Made by a program: the position numbers and the translations under genes
Shown here: positions 1-9,275 of the stretch, piece after piece
How the letters are laid out: each line of letters begins with the position of its first letter
Position numbering within the stretch: the stretch's first letter is position 1
Notes under the pieces: generated by a model
The model's database searches: none
What the model saw: only the letters and a program-made list of their open reading frames with translations
Told to the model about the DNA's origin: nothing
NCBI GenBank assembly: GCA_900314635.1
Contig: OMVY01000014.1
Coordinates: 1 to 49,333 of the forward strand
Length of the DNA: 49,333 bases
Source: an uncultured Methanobrevibacter sp.
GTDB taxonomy: Archaea > Methanobacteriota > Methanobacteria > Methanobacteriales > Methanobacteriaceae
Direction of reading: 5' to 3'

Positions 1-138
1 ATACATATTATTATATTGGCTCCACTCATTTATTAAGTTTTTTGTCCTTATTTTTAAAAAATAAAAGATTTAACGAACTAAAAAGATTTTTTCAAAAAAT
101 GCTATTTTTTTAAAATCACACCAATTTGTGACAGTCCC
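1..138. mobile_element. Terminal end of an insertion sequence (body lies to the left)
   Basis: Read from 138 leftwards on the minus strand, this end begins GGGACTGTCACAAATT and continues to GTGATTTT. That is the same 27-bp terminus seen at 49235, with two mismatches. The outer tip faces right, so the element body extends left out of the window. No transposase reading frame lies in these 138 bases. The IS family is not identified; Methanobrevibacter ISM1-type elements with inverted repeats of about this length are one possibility from general knowledge. Confidence 0.7.
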
Positions 139-283
139 ATCATCGTATTAGTTATACTGAATAAAAAAAACTAAAAATTTTAGTAAGAATGATTAAAGAT
201 TTTAAATCCGAAAATCAAAGATAATATAAGATAGTGAAAAAATTAAACCTAGAACTGAAAAACTGTTAAAAATGGATGATAAC

Positions 284-886
284 ATGAAGATTGTAGGAAT
301 TTGTGGAAGTCCCAGAGACGGAGCAAGCGAATATCTGTTAAGGCTTGCAATAGCAAAGCTGGATGAAGAAGAGGAATTTGAAAGCGAGCTCTTTACAGTT
401 CGAGAGAAATCAATATCCCCCTGCACTCACTGCAACCATTGCGTGGAAAATCCTGGAAAGTGCTCAATCGACGATGACATGAATGAGATATACGACGCTC
501 TAAGACAGGCAGATGGAATCATCATGGCAAGCCCTGTCCATTTTGGAAGCATATCCGCCCAATTGAAAGCCGTGATTGACAGATGCCAGGCATTGATAAT
601 GGAAGACACTGACATATTCAAATACAAGGCGGGAATGTCAATCGTAGTGGGCGGAGACCGTTCAGGAGGCCAGGAATTAGCTATTCAGCAGATAAACGCA
701 TTTTACATGTTGAATAAGATCATCCCAATAAGCGGAGGATCATTCGGCGCAAATCTTGGAGCATGCCTCTGGTCACAAGACAGCGATGCAGAAGGAGTAA
801 AATCAGATGAATACGGCCTTGAAACCTTGGATATGACAATCAACAACTTCAAGGAATTTCTGCTTGAATTCCATAAAATGGTTTAA
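284..886 (+). CDS. Flavodoxin-fold NAD(P)H-dependent iron-sulfur flavoprotein
   Basis: This is an FMN-binding reductase of the NADPH-dependent FMN reductase/iron-sulfur flavoprotein family, likely cytosolic and acting in electron transfer or oxidative-stress protection. The N-terminus has the phosphate-binding loop GICGSPRDGAS. Near residue 50 a compact cluster, CTHCNHCVENPGKC, fits the unusually spaced 4Fe-4S ligands of these proteins. The middle ASPVHFGSISAQLKAVIDR segment is the usual flavin-contact and dimer helix. The frame could start at 272, but GGATGAT lies just before the ATG at 284 and MKIVGICGSPR is the usual family start, so 284 is preferred (200 aa). The gene appears monocistronic. 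The electron donor and acceptor cannot be inferred. Confidence 0.85.
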   Translation: MKIVGICGSPRDGASEYLLRLAIAKLDEEEEFESELFTVREKSISPCTHCNHCVENPGKCSIDDDMNEIYDALRQADGIIMASPVHFGSISAQLKAVIDRCQALIMEDTDIFKYKAGMSIVVGGDRSGGQELAIQQINAFYMLNKIIPISGGSFGANLGACLWSQDSDAEGVKSDEYGLETLDMTINNFKEFLLEFHKMV

Positions 887-984
887 TTTTATGAAATAAG
901 CCGATATAATCATTTAAATACATGATTAAATTTATATAATAATAACAATGTATATTAAATAAGAAAGTATTATAAATGAACTTT

Positions 985-1110
985 GAATTATATAAAAACT
1001 TCTATTTCCAATTGAATGGAGTTTTTAAATCTATTTCCAAATAGAACAAAACATGATAATTCCCATTCGAATAGAAAAACTAGATAATTTCCATTCCAAA
1101 TAGAATGAAA
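985..1110 (+). promoter_or_regulatory. Promoter and four related palindromic boxes before the flippase gene
   Basis: A TATA-like ATTATATAAAAA lies at about 987-998. Four related boxes follow: CTATTTCCAATTGAATGG near 1002-1019, the perfect inverted repeat TCTATTT-CC-AAATAGA at 1030-1045, CCCATTCGAATAGAA at 1062-1076, and CCATTCCAAATAGAATG at 1091-1107. They share the half-sites CTATTT and AATAGAA or ATTC and GAAT. They lie between the expected transcription start and the ATG at 1170, as expected for a repressor operator array or a structured leader. No regulator is assigned. Confidence 0.5.
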
Positions 1111-1169
1111 CTATTAATTTCTTAATTCAAACTATGACCAAACTTTCATTATTATAAAACGGTGCTAAA

Positions 1170-2723
1170 ATGGCTTCTAAACTAGTAAAAGGCAGTGCAA
1201 TAATCCTGATTGGAAACATAATCTTCCGTATCGGAGGATATGTACAGCGTTTTATCATGGCAACCCTCCTTGGACCGGCTGCATATGGTATCTGGGGACT
1301 GACCACTCCTTTTCAAGGAATCTTCCAGACATTGTCAGCAGCAGGACTTCCTCCTGCAATAGCTAAATACATTTCCGAGTATACTGCTTTGGAAGAAGAA
1401 GACCTTGCACGGCAGACTATTTTTACCGCACTCAAGATAATGCTCTTTCTAGGCATATTCTTCGGATTTGTAATGGTATTCATTGCAGCTCCAATATTCA
1501 CCGACTTCTTTAGAAAGCCTGAAGCATTGCTTCCTCTTCGTGCGGTTGGATTGATGACTCCTTTCAGCGTAATCGTGGGAGCTTTCAGAGGCGCATTCCA
1601 GGGAGTATATAAGATGGAATATATCTTATATACCAGAGCAATAGAGCAAATCGTCATGATATTGGCAGGTACAGCTCTTGTACTACTTGGACTCTCCACA
1701 TTAGGTGCTGTCCTAGGTACTGTGCTTGGATTTGCAGTCGCTGCAGTATCTGCGATTTACATATTCAAAAGATACATGAACAAATATATCGCTCCAAAGA
1801 ATCCCAACTTCGACTTCCCTCTAAAAGCCGAATTGAAACTTGCAGGACGTCTAGTTAAATTCGCAATACCTGTTTCCATTACAGGACTTGCTGAAATGGG
1901 AATCTACAGCATCTGCACATTCATAATGGGAGCATTCCTGACTGCTGCGGCTGTCGGATACTTCACTGCGGCAGATCCTATTGCAAGACTTCCTTTAATC
2001 GTGTCCATTTCACTAGCTACAACAATTCTTCCAGCTGTTTCCGAAGCATATGCATTAGAAGACAGAAAACAACTTCAAAAATATGTCAACGACGCATACA
2101 AATATGGAATGGTGCTTGTGATTCCAATGTGTGTTGGAATAGCCGTCTTTGCAAAGGAGATACTTGGCCTTGTATACTTTACCAACGGAGCATACATGAA
2201 CGGAGGAACAGCTCTTTCCATTCTGGTAATTGGAATGACATTCTATTCAATCTATTCAATCAGCGGAAGCATACTGCAGGGAATTGGAAACCCTAGAATT
2301 CCAATGTACATTCTTCTCCTCGGCTGTGTCGCCACAGCATTTCTAGGATATTACTTCATCCCTATCTATGGAATCGCCGGAGGGGCATTGGCCACTACAA
2401 TAACCTCACTGGGCATGATGATTCCTATGGTAATCATAACACACAGAATCACCAAGACCCATGCTCCATACATGTTCCTGTTAAAAATCACAATCGCATC
2501 CATAATCATGGGACTGCCTGCTCTTGTATTGCCTGACAATTTACTGGGATTAATCGCAGGCCTTATAATCTGTCCTATTATCTATGTCATATTCATAGTG
2601 CTATTGAGAACATTGTCCCACGAAGATATTGAAGGATTCAGAGGACTTGCTGGAAAATTCGGCCCAATGAAGAAATATGCCAACAAATTCCTTGATGTTC
2701 TGGATAAATACAGCTACAATTAA
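1170..2723 (+). CDS. Polysaccharide/lipid flippase, MATE/MOP superfamily (RfbX/MurJ-like)
   Basis: A 517-residue integral membrane protein with about 14 hydrophobic segments, the usual size for the polysaccharide transporter branch of the MOP flippases. The start MASKLVKGSAIILIGNIIFRIGG and the motif LLGPAAYGIWGL are typical of this branch; the QGIFQTLSAAGLPPAIAKYISE region is the second signature. It probably moves lipid-linked sugar or peptide precursors across the membrane for pseudomurein or surface polysaccharide. The start is set by GGTG five bases before the ATG. It stands alone, preceded by palindromic boxes. Substrate cannot be read from sequence, and a MATE drug exporter is less likely. 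Confidence 0.85.
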   Translation: MASKLVKGSAIILIGNIIFRIGGYVQRFIMATLLGPAAYGIWGLTTPFQGIFQTLSAAGLPPAIAKYISEYTALEEEDLARQTIFTALKIMLFLGIFFGFVMVFIAAPIFTDFFRKPEALLPLRAVGLMTPFSVIVGAFRGAFQGVYKMEYILYTRAIEQIVMILAGTALVLLGLSTLGAVLGTVLGFAVAAVSAIYIFKRYMNKYIAPKNPNFDFPLKAELKLAGRLVKFAIPVSITGLAEMGIYSICTFIMGAFLTAAAVGYFTAADPIARLPLIVSISLATTILPAVSEAYALEDRKQLQKYVNDAYKYGMVLVIPMCVGIAVFAKEILGLVYFTNGAYMNGGTALSILVIGMTFYSIYSISGSILQGIGNPRIPMYILLLGCVATAFLGYYFIPIYGIAGGALATTITSLGMMIPMVIITHRITKTHAPYMFLLKITIASIIMGLPALVLPDNLLGLIAGLIICPIIYVIFIVLLRTLSHEDIEGFRGLAGKFGPMKKYANKFLDVLDKYSYN

Positions 2724-3076
2724 ATTACTAATTTAAAATCGGCAATTTCTAAAATAATGAAAAAATTATAAAGAATATTTTTTTTATTTAAAATTTTCAA
2801 GTTTTTTTTAATTAATCCACCACTATTTTATCAGTTGAAAATTTTAAGATTTTTCGATGTGAAAATAATTTTAAAATCGAAAATGATATTTTAAACTACA
2901 ATTTATCTTATTTTAGCGATTAAAAGAAATATAATTATTTTTTTAGAGCAAAAATGCTTTTTTATGCTAAATATAAAAAATAAAACTTATTTTTAAGGAT
3001 ATAGATAAAAATATCTTAATAAAAAGGTTTAATTAATAAAAAAGACATATTATAAATCAATATAAATTTAGGTTAA
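2724..3076. other. AT-rich intergenic stretch, no gene seen
   Basis: About 350 bp of A/T runs between the flippase and the ModE-type gene. An inverted repeat, ATTTTTCGAT near 2849-2859 against ATCGAAAAT near 2876-2885, could form a weak hairpin. No coding frame with a credible ribosome site was found. Confidence 0.5.
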
Positions 3077-3090
3077 TTTATATATAATAT
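3077..3090 (+). promoter_or_regulatory. TATA box of the ModE-type regulator gene
   Basis: TTTATATATAATAT lies 31-44 bases before the ATG at 3121, a good archaeal TATA element. It predicts a transcript start close to 3110-3115 and a very short leader. Confidence 0.55.
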
Positions 3091-3120
3091 GGGTAAAAAA
3101 ATAAAAAAGGGACGATTTGA

Positions 3121-3846
3121 ATGACAGACGTAACTGCGGGTGTTGAATATAATATCAATGTCGATGGAAACTCATTTTTATTAAATGAAAAGAAATTCAA
3201 ACTCTTGACATACATCAATGAAACAGAATCCATAACAGAAGCTGCAAAGCTTACAAAAATTTCATATAGAACAGCGCTCAATTATATTGACAAAATGGAG
3301 ACCTCTCTGGACATAGCTGTTGTAAGCACTAGAAAAGGAGGAAGCGGCGGTGGAGGGGGCACCAAGCTCACTGCCGAAGGATTGCAGATATTGAAGGAAT
3401 GCAAAAAGATCAATGCCATCATGGAGCTTCATAGGGAAACCAATGAGCTAGAAGCTGAAATCATTAACATAGATGCAGAAAAGGGAGACATGACCCTTAA
3501 AATCAAGGATCTGGAACTGACCATTCCTTTAAACAAGCAATATGCCGTAGGAGATAAGATTCTGGCATTAATCAGCTATGACAATATTTCCATCACATTA
3601 AGACCTCATAAATCCAGCCTTTACAAGGCACTGCAACCTCAAAACTCAAGCATAAGAAATGTCCTGGAAGGAACAGTCACCGAATTGAAATTAAAGGATG
3701 AAACCGTTAGAGTCAGGATAAATGTCAGCGGAGTAGACATATACGCAGACATTACATTGTCAGCTTTGAAGGACTTGAATCTTGAACTTGGAAAAGAAGT
3801 GTTCATATCATTCAAAGCACTGTCAATAGCTACCTTGAAATTATGA
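3121..3846 (+). CDS. ModE-type molybdate/tungstate-responsive regulator
   Basis: A 241-residue regulator with an N-terminal LysR-like winged helix-turn-helix (about residues 20-105). ITEAAKLTKISYRTALNYIDKME is the helix-turn-helix, and the glycine-rich wing GGSGGGGG followed by TKLT is the hallmark of ModE. The C-terminal half (about 115-241) holds two TOBE/Mop-like oxyanion-binding segments. Proteins of this type bind molybdate or tungstate and control uptake and cofactor genes, which matters in a methanogen using Mo/W formylmethanofuran dehydrogenase. The gene is followed by a ferredoxin on the same strand. No mod/tup transporter lies in this window, so the regulated targets are elsewhere or unknown. 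Confidence 0.88.
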   Translation: MTDVTAGVEYNINVDGNSFLLNEKKFKLLTYINETESITEAAKLTKISYRTALNYIDKMETSLDIAVVSTRKGGSGGGGGTKLTAEGLQILKECKKINAIMELHRETNELEAEIINIDAEKGDMTLKIKDLELTIPLNKQYAVGDKILALISYDNISITLRPHKSSLYKALQPQNSSIRNVLEGTVTELKLKDETVRVRINVSGVDIYADITLSALKDLNLELGKEVFISFKALSIATLKL

Positions 3847-3945
3847 TTTTCAAATCTTGAATGATTTTTTATTGAAATTGCAATTAAAGTTATAAGGCTT
3901 TAATGCAATATCTAATATCATAAGCTTACAGGTGATATTATTCAT

Positions 3946-4167
3946 TTGACTATTGATGTTGATGAGGAAAAATGCATAGGCTGCGGAAAATGCAAGGAAA
4001 TATGTCCAAAGGGAGGATATATTTGGAAAGTCGATGACGTCGCCCACGTGATAGGTCTGGAATTCTGCCATGCCTGCACTCTATGCGTGATGAAATGCCC
4101 TACTGATGCAATAATTTTCCTGAGACGTCCTGGAGATTATGAAAAATACTATGGACAAAAAGATTAA
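3946..4167 (+). CDS. Small 2[4Fe-4S] ferredoxin
   Basis: A 73-residue electron carrier with two classical cluster motifs: CIGCGKCKEICPKG at residues 11-23 and CHACTLCVMKCPTD near 45-58, each C-x2-C-x2-C-x3-C-P. The start is a TTG preceded by AGGTGAT about ten bases upstream; no ATG is available in frame before the first cluster, so the non-ATG start is well supported. It follows the modE-like gene and precedes hisB by 23 bases on the same strand, so co-transcription with hisB is possible. Its redox partner is unknown; proximity to a Mo/W regulator suggests, as inference only, service to a molybdo- or tungsto-enzyme. Confidence 0.88.
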   Translation: MTIDVDEEKCIGCGKCKEICPKGGYIWKVDDVAHVIGLEFCHACTLCVMKCPTDAIIFLRRPGDYEKYYGQKD

Positions 4168-4190
4168 TGATAAATTTATAAAAGTGATTC

Positions 4191-4769
4191 ATGATGAGAA
4201 CCGCTGAACTTACAAGAAAAACATCTGAAACAGATATTGAGATAGAACTTGATATCGATGGAACTGGAAAGTATGAAATCGACACCGGTGTCAATTTCTT
4301 CAATCACATGCTGGAATCCTTTTCAAGACACAGCTTTATTGATTTGAAAGTCAAGGCTGTCGGAGACATTGAAATAGATGACCACCATACAATCGAGGAT
4401 ACAGGAATCCTTCTAGGAGAAGCCTTCCTCAAAGCTATTGGTGATAAAAAGGGAATAAGGCGCATGGGTCATGCAATCGTTCCAATGGATGATTCCGTAG
4501 CTACTGTGGCTATTGACATCAGCGGCCGTAGCTATTGCAATATGAATCTCGAATTCAAAAATGATAAAATCGGAGACATGACAGCAGATATCCTAGTTCA
4601 CTTCTTTGAATCCTTTGCAAGCAGTGCCAAGATAAACATTTATGGAACTGTTGAAGGGTCAAATGATCACCACAAGGCGGAAGCTGTCTTCAAGGCATTT
4701 GCAAAATCAATCTATGATGCCTGCAAAATCGAACACGATGAAATTTTAAGTACAAAAGGAGTTTTATAG
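4191..4769 (+). CDS. hisB: Imidazoleglycerol-phosphate dehydratase
   Basis: Catalyses the dehydration of imidazoleglycerol phosphate to imidazole acetol phosphate in histidine synthesis. The 192-residue length matches monofunctional HisB. Metal-binding signatures are present: [13 protein letters not shown], the [11 protein letters not shown] motif, and [15 protein letters not shown] near the end. Two adjacent ATG codons (4191 and 4194) are both possible; GTGAT lies just upstream and the family start MRTAE favours the second. It sits 23 bp after the ferredoxin gene. A hairpin and T-rich tract overlap its stop codon. Other his genes are not in this window, which is normal for dispersed archaeal his genes. 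Confidence 0.95.
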   Translation: MMRTAELTRKTSETDIEIELDIDGTGKYEIDTGVNFFNHMLESFSRHSFIDLKVKAVGDIEIDDHHTIEDTGILLGEAFLKAIGDKKGIRRMGHAIVPMDDSVATVAIDISGRSYCNMNLEFKNDKIGDMTADILVHFFESFASSAKINIYGTVEGSNDHHKAEAVFKAFAKSIYDACKIEHDEILSTKGVL

Positions 4770-4799
4770 TCCCTAAACTCTTTTCTTTTTTTATTTTTT
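4754..4799 (+). terminator. Probable hisB terminator
   Basis: AAAAGGAGTTT (4754-4764) can pair, with one bulged G, to AAACTCTTTT (4775-4784), followed by a long T-rich tract. The hisB stop codon lies in the loop, so this is a terminator abutting the gene end. Confidence 0.5.
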
Positions 4800-5087
4800 A
4801 AAAAAATCTATAATTTTTAAGCCTGCACTATTTTTAAATTAAAAAAATCTAATTTTTTAAAGTTGCTCTATTTTTAAATTTTTTCTTTCAAAATGAGAAA
4901 AATAATTGTTTTTAATAAAGTAACCCTTCTTTTTAATTAAAAATAGTTTGAATTATAACGAATTAAAAATATGATATCTGAAAAATGAGAAGTGGATAAA
5001 TTAAAATAAAAAAATAGAAAATAAATTTTGTTGATTTGAGATTTGATTTAATTTGATTTGATTTGAAATTTGTTTAAAAAAGAAAAG

Positions 5088-5113
5088 AAAAAGTAGCTGA
5101 AAAGCTACTTTTT
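5088..5113 (-). terminator. mtd terminator hairpin
   Basis: AAAAAGTAGCT (5088-5098) and AGCTACTTTTT (5103-5113) form a perfect 11-bp stem with a four-base loop, 18 bases after the mtd stop on the minus strand. Further T-rich sequence follows on the minus strand, fitting intrinsic termination of a highly expressed gene. Confidence 0.75.
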
Positions 5114-5130
5114 AGTAATAATCAGCAAAC

Positions 5131-5961
5131 TTATTCTGGTTTGCAGATTAAGTCAGTCTTACGTCCAGGGTTACCTTCTTTCATGTGAGGGGTTCTTAAA
5201 ACAGTATCGTTTGCTTTCTCAATGTCTCTTGCTTCTTGTGCTAATTTAGCAGCAGCGCCAGCAATTTCGTGAGCAGCAGCAACTAATGGGATAAAGTTTT
5301 CGAATCCTTTGGTCATGAAACAACCTTTCATGTCTAAACCTGCAACAGATCCAGCCATTTCATATGCAGCAATAGCTTTTGCTTTTGCGTATGGGTTGGA
5401 GAATTCACCAGCTTCTGCAGCTTTTTCTGCAGTAATGATGAGTTTAGGTAACTCGATTTCTTCTCCTGCGTCAGCAGCAGCAATAACAGCGTCAAGAGTT
5501 TGTTGTACTAATCTTAAAGCTCCGGTTTCAGCTAAAACTTGGAGAATGTTTGCGTTGAAAATAGCCATTTCAGTTGGGTCTAACCATTCTCTTTTAGCAC
5601 CGATCATTGGGTCGGACATTACAATGATGTAACCTAAGCCTTGTTCATCCATTTCATCTTTCTTACCTTTACCAGGTGCGTCACCAATGATAATAGCAGG
5701 AATGTCTTTTTCAGATAATAATTCTCTTGCTCTAGCTGGTCCAGGTGCACCAGGGTTTGGGCTGATGAAGATAGCGAAATCAGGATCGAATTGATCTAAT
5801 TTAGGAACAACATCTTCAACTTGTTCTGGGTTCATTTTAGCTCCAGATCCAAATACTCTTACGTCGATGTTTGGTCTGTCTGCTCTTTCGTCTAATAATA
5901 AGTCTAATACTGGTGAAGTACCAATATTTCCGCTTTTTACAATACCAATTTTAACTACCAT
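5131..5961 (-). CDS. mtd: F420-dependent methylene-tetrahydromethanopterin dehydrogenase
   Basis: Mtd reversibly oxidises methylene-H4MPT to methenyl-H4MPT with coenzyme F420 in hydrogenotrophic methanogenesis; it is cytosolic and needs no metal or flavin. The 276-residue length matches the family. The start VVKIGIVKSGNIGTSPVLDLLLDERADR is diagnostic, as are FISPNPGAPGPARARELL and the C-terminal RTPHMKEGNPGRKTDLICKPE. Codon choice is clean and repetitive (GCT, GAA), typical of a highly expressed gene. GTGAT precedes the ATG, a TATA element lies about 70 bases upstream, and a strong terminator follows, so it is a single-gene transcription unit. Confidence 0.97.
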   Translation of the reverse strand: MVVKIGIVKSGNIGTSPVLDLLLDERADRPNIDVRVFGSGAKMNPEQVEDVVPKLDQFDPDFAIFISPNPGAPGPARARELLSEKDIPAIIIGDAPGKGKKDEMDEQGLGYIIVMSDPMIGAKREWLDPTEMAIFNANILQVLAETGALRLVQQTLDAVIAAADAGEEIELPKLIITAEKAAEAGEFSNPYAKAKAIAAYEMAGSVAGLDMKGCFMTKGFENFIPLVAAAHEIAGAAAKLAQEARDIEKANDTVLRTPHMKEGNPGRKTDLICKPE

Positions 5962-6027
5962 AGTATCACAAGTATATGTTTAGTATTTAGTTAATAAGTA
6001 TTTTTGTTTTAAAATCAAATCAAAAGA

Positions 6028-6042
6028 TTTATATAATATAAA
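6028..6042 (-). promoter_or_regulatory. mtd TATA box
   Basis: On the minus strand this reads TATATTATATAAATC, about 70-80 bases upstream of the mtd ATG, implying a leader of roughly 45 bases. The surrounding stretch to 6325 is A/T-rich with no gene visible. Confidence 0.5.
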
Positions 6043-6325
6043 AAAATTTTCTTAAAACAAGTGATTAAAGAATGTTTTAAATAAAAAAACAAATGAAAAA
6101 AGCTTTATTATTAAAAATAGTAATTAAAACAAGAAATTTTTGATTTTAAATAGATATTATAAATTTAAAAATTGAAAAATTAGGGTAAAAACCCATAAAA
6201 AATAGTAAAAATTAGAGAGAAAAATCTTAAAAAAATTTAAAAATTAGGGTAAATTTCAAGAAAAAATAATAAAAAATTTGAAAAAAAAGAGAAGAGATTT
6301 AAAAAAACTTCTGGAGATAAAAAAA

Positions 6326-6979
6326 TTAGTTAAAATTTTCCAAATAATTATCGATTTTATAACCGAAAGAATCCTGGTAGAATTTCATAATCAGACCTAC
6401 CAAAATAGCTGCAGCTACAGTTCCTTCACGAACACCCCGAAGATAACCAAAGAAGTACAAGGACAATAATACAGCGATGATAACCAGACTACTGTCAAAT
6501 AGGGGCTTGAATTTGCCGTATTCCATATTAATCGCTTCGGATAAGACACTTATTGCAGCATCCCCAGGAAGCATGGTAATATCCGATTTGATTTCGATTA
6601 TTATTCCAAAAGCAAGTACAAAACAGCTGAGAAGACATACAATCCATTTAGCCAAATAAGAAACCGGGCTTAAAAAGTTGATGGCCCAGACCATGAAGTC
6701 GATGAAGTAGCCGAATATGAAACATACCACCATCTGGGAAAACAATTTGATTTCAAACTTCCTTAAAACTACAAACTGAAGGACTACAAGAAGCAGATTG
6801 AAAATAATTGTATATCCTCCAACAGTTAAATAAGGAATGCCCAGACTCAGGACATAGGGAATAGAAGAGATGGAAGAAGTTCCCAAATCGCTTTTGATTG
6901 ATAACGCTATGCCCAGAGACATTATGGCAACACCAATCATCATCATTGAATATCTTAGAATTATCTCTTTAGTTTTCAT
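6326..6979 (-). CDS. YitT/YczE-family integral membrane protein
   Basis: A 217-residue membrane protein with about five to six transmembrane helices. The opening region IMSLGIALSIKSDLGTSSISSIPYVLS and the later internal echo FGIIIEIKSDITMLPGDAAISVLSEAI match the duplicated D-x-G or D-x-x-x-x-P pattern of the YczE/YitT/DUF6198 proteins. These are widespread, poorly characterised bacterial and archaeal membrane proteins, sometimes called putative transporters. GGTG lies five bases before the ATG. It lies 109 bp downstream of the GT-B protein on the same strand, perhaps in one unit. Function unknown. Confidence 0.75.
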   Translation of the reverse strand: MKTKEIILRYSMMMIGVAIMSLGIALSIKSDLGTSSISSIPYVLSLGIPYLTVGGYTIIFNLLLVVLQFVVLRKFEIKLFSQMVVCFIFGYFIDFMVWAINFLSPVSYLAKWIVCLLSCFVLAFGIIIEIKSDITMLPGDAAISVLSEAINMEYGKFKPLFDSSLVIIAVLLSLYFFGYLRGVREGTVAAAILVGLIMKFYQDSFGYKIDNYLENFN

Positions 6980-7088
6980 GAATACACCAAAAAATCAAAT
7001 TAAAAAAATAAAAAGTCTAGCATGAGCTAAAAAAAACTAGTTACTCCAAAAGCAATAAAAATTAATCTCAAGATTAAAGCAAAAAAGA

Positions 7089-8204
7089 CTACCTGAAAGC
7101 CTTCCTTTGATTCCAAATCCTTCGGGCAGAAGACAATCCGCTTCTTTTGGAATTGTAATCAAAGTTGTTGATGAGTTCCACTATCTTATCAATGGCTATC
7201 TCGCTGTTTTTAATCAAATCCCCACTGTTCAATCCCTTCAAATGCTCAAATGTTTCTGGAATGTCTTGAATCTTGACAATCGGCATGTTCAACTCATTTG
7301 CAAGGTCGACGCTTCCATGGGTCTTGTGAAATCCTTCGATTTTGATGGAAGGAACATTCAAGACTCCGGCTTCAATAGTTATGCCCATTCCAGCAGCAAA
7401 TATGAGGGAGGATGAGGCATTTAAAAAACTTACAAGATCCACATGCTCCTCAAGAACCTTCACATTTGGAGAGATTACAAAGCTTTCCACAAATTCCTTT
7501 TTAAACCTGTAAGGTGCGATGAGCACTTGAAGATTAAGGGCTTCCAGAGCTTCAACCAAAGGCGGGATATCCTCGTCCTTCAAGTCCCCTCCTAAAACAG
7601 CAAGGACAAAATCGCGAACGGCAAATTCATCATATATGTCTTCCCTGATTATGAGATTTCCATCAAGGTAGTCTTCAACATATTTGGCCATCGGATATCC
7701 TTTAATGTTTACAACATTTCTCAATTGGTACTTCTCTTTTACAAGGCTTTCGTATTTCTCGCTTGGAACTGTGACAATATTCGCCTGAGATATTACTTCA
7801 ATTGGATTGTAGATGTCCTGTTCGATATGCAGTATAGGAATTCCCAGCAGGTTTGCAGCTATTATGGATTTTCTAACATCCCCTGCATTTCCTGCGGTTA
7901 TGAGGAGATCTATCTTCCTGCCTCTAAGGGCATTGAATGCCTTTAAAATATCACGGGAAATAAGATAAGCAAGCTTTGGAGTTGAGTTTCTGGCACCTCT
8001 TCGACCTTCCCCTATGGATAACAGCTCATCACAGTAAGGTTCTAAAAAGGTCTTTGCTGACTCTCCATGATAAAGTCCGATGATCTTATCTATTTTGAAG
8101 TTGAGCTTATCCTCTTCATCAAGATTTCGAAGCTTTTTAACAACAGGAATAATTGTTTTTGCCGGAGTGATCTCCCCTGCGATAGCTATTGTCATGGAGT
8201 CCAT
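7089..8204 (-). CDS. GT-B fold glycosyltransferase/epimerase-like protein
   Basis: A 371-residue soluble protein. The N-terminal domain has TIAIAGEITPAKTIIPVVKKL, LLITAGNAGDVRKSIIAANLLGIPILHIEQD and a later segment, IKGYPMAKY. The C-terminal domain has FVLAVLGGDLKDEDIPPLVEAL and AAGMGITIEAGVLNVPSIKIEGFHKTHG. This arrangement matches the two Rossmann-like domains of GT-B enzymes such as UDP-GlcNAc 2-epimerase or MurG-like transferases. The start has AAGGTG before the ATG at 8204. It is probably involved in nucleotide-sugar or cell-surface chemistry, but donor and acceptor are unknown and no sugar gene adjoins it apart from a membrane protein downstream. Confidence 0.65.
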   Translation of the reverse strand: MDSMTIAIAGEITPAKTIIPVVKKLRNLDEEDKLNFKIDKIIGLYHGESAKTFLEPYCDELLSIGEGRRGARNSTPKLAYLISRDILKAFNALRGRKIDLLITAGNAGDVRKSIIAANLLGIPILHIEQDIYNPIEVISQANIVTVPSEKYESLVKEKYQLRNVVNIKGYPMAKYVEDYLDGNLIIREDIYDEFAVRDFVLAVLGGDLKDEDIPPLVEALEALNLQVLIAPYRFKKEFVESFVISPNVKVLEEHVDLVSFLNASSSLIFAAGMGITIEAGVLNVPSIKIEGFHKTHGSVDLANELNMPIVKIQDIPETFEHLKGLNSGDLIKNSEIAIDKIVELINNFDYNSKRSGLSSARRIWNQRKAFR

Positions 8205-9275
8205 GGTTACACCTTGAATTTTTTAGAAAGTTTTTATTAGTAAAATTTTAATTGTGTAGATATAGATTAGTGATTTTCAAATATTTGAAAATTATCATCG
8301 AATTAAAATAATCGATTTTTCGATTCATTAAATTAGCGTTTTTTAAATCATCCGTTAAAATAATTGATTGGATATTTAAGCAATTAATATGAAAATTTGA
8401 AGTAAAAAATCGATATTTATCTAAATCTAGTTTTCTGACTAATTAGAATTTTATCTTTTTACAATATAAATCTTATTAGTGTGAATGTTTATTAGTGCTG
8501 AATGAAAAAAATTTGGATTTTTTAATGAAAGTGAAAAAAGAATCACTTAAAAAATTTCTAGTTTTAAAAAAAGAACAATTTTTTTCTCCTGTGAAAAATT
8601 AGAAATTTTCTAGAGATGAAAATTTTGTTAAAAAAATATGGATTTTTTTACAATATAGTAAAAAATTCTATTATCTACAAAAATTTGATGATAAAAATAT
8701 CAAAAGTAATACTAATTTAAGCCAAAATAGATGATAATATCATTTTTGTATCAAAAAATTACCAAAAAACCTTGATATTGCAAAGTATATACAATGACAT
8801 TAAACTGAAGATAACATGCCGACGAATGATAATAACATTAAAAGATCAAAAAATAAAAATCTTAAAAATTTTACACTTGAAATATATGTTAAACATTATC
8901 GTTGAGTTACAAGAATTTTAAAATGCAATGTCATGACAACTCGATTTACACTTGAAATATACGTCTAAGAGTTGTAAATTAAAAAATAAGTACTTTTACA
9001 ACTATTTGTATATGAAATGTATAGTAAATGAGTTTTTTTACAACTCATGAAAAATAAATGGAATCCAAAGCCATATGAGAATTGTAAAAAAATAGTTCCC
9101 GGCATGTTTAAAAATAATGTCGACTAAAAATAGCACAGAGCTATTTAAAAAATAATATTCATTAAAAATAGTTCTAGGAATATCTAAAAAATAATATCCG
9201 CAAAAAATAACTCAATAAAAAAAATTATACAAAAATTAAAAATGCAATTTAAAAAAAATAAAAATTAGAAGAAAT
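8205..9275. other. Long gene-poor stretch with short repeated motifs
   Basis: No coding frame is credible in this roughly 1.07-kb stretch. TTTACACTTGAAATATA occurs near 8870-8886 and again near 8945-8961. GAGTTAC or GAGTTGTAAA, or their complements, occur near 8903, 8970 and 9038. The same two motifs recur on the other side of the 9276-9965 gene. The remainder is A/T runs. Confidence 0.45.
9128..9146 (-). terminator. Possible terminator hairpin downstream of the AbrB/coiled-coil gene
   Basis: AAATAGC (9128-9134) pairs perfectly with GCTATTT (9140-9146) around a five-base loop, about 130 bases after the gene's stop on the minus strand. It is flanked by A/T runs, so either strand could use it. 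Confidence 0.3.

Noticed and set aside
6278-6469. A 63-residue plus-strand frame
   Set aside because: It overlaps the YitT-like gene in antisense, and its first half is A-rich intergenic sequence.
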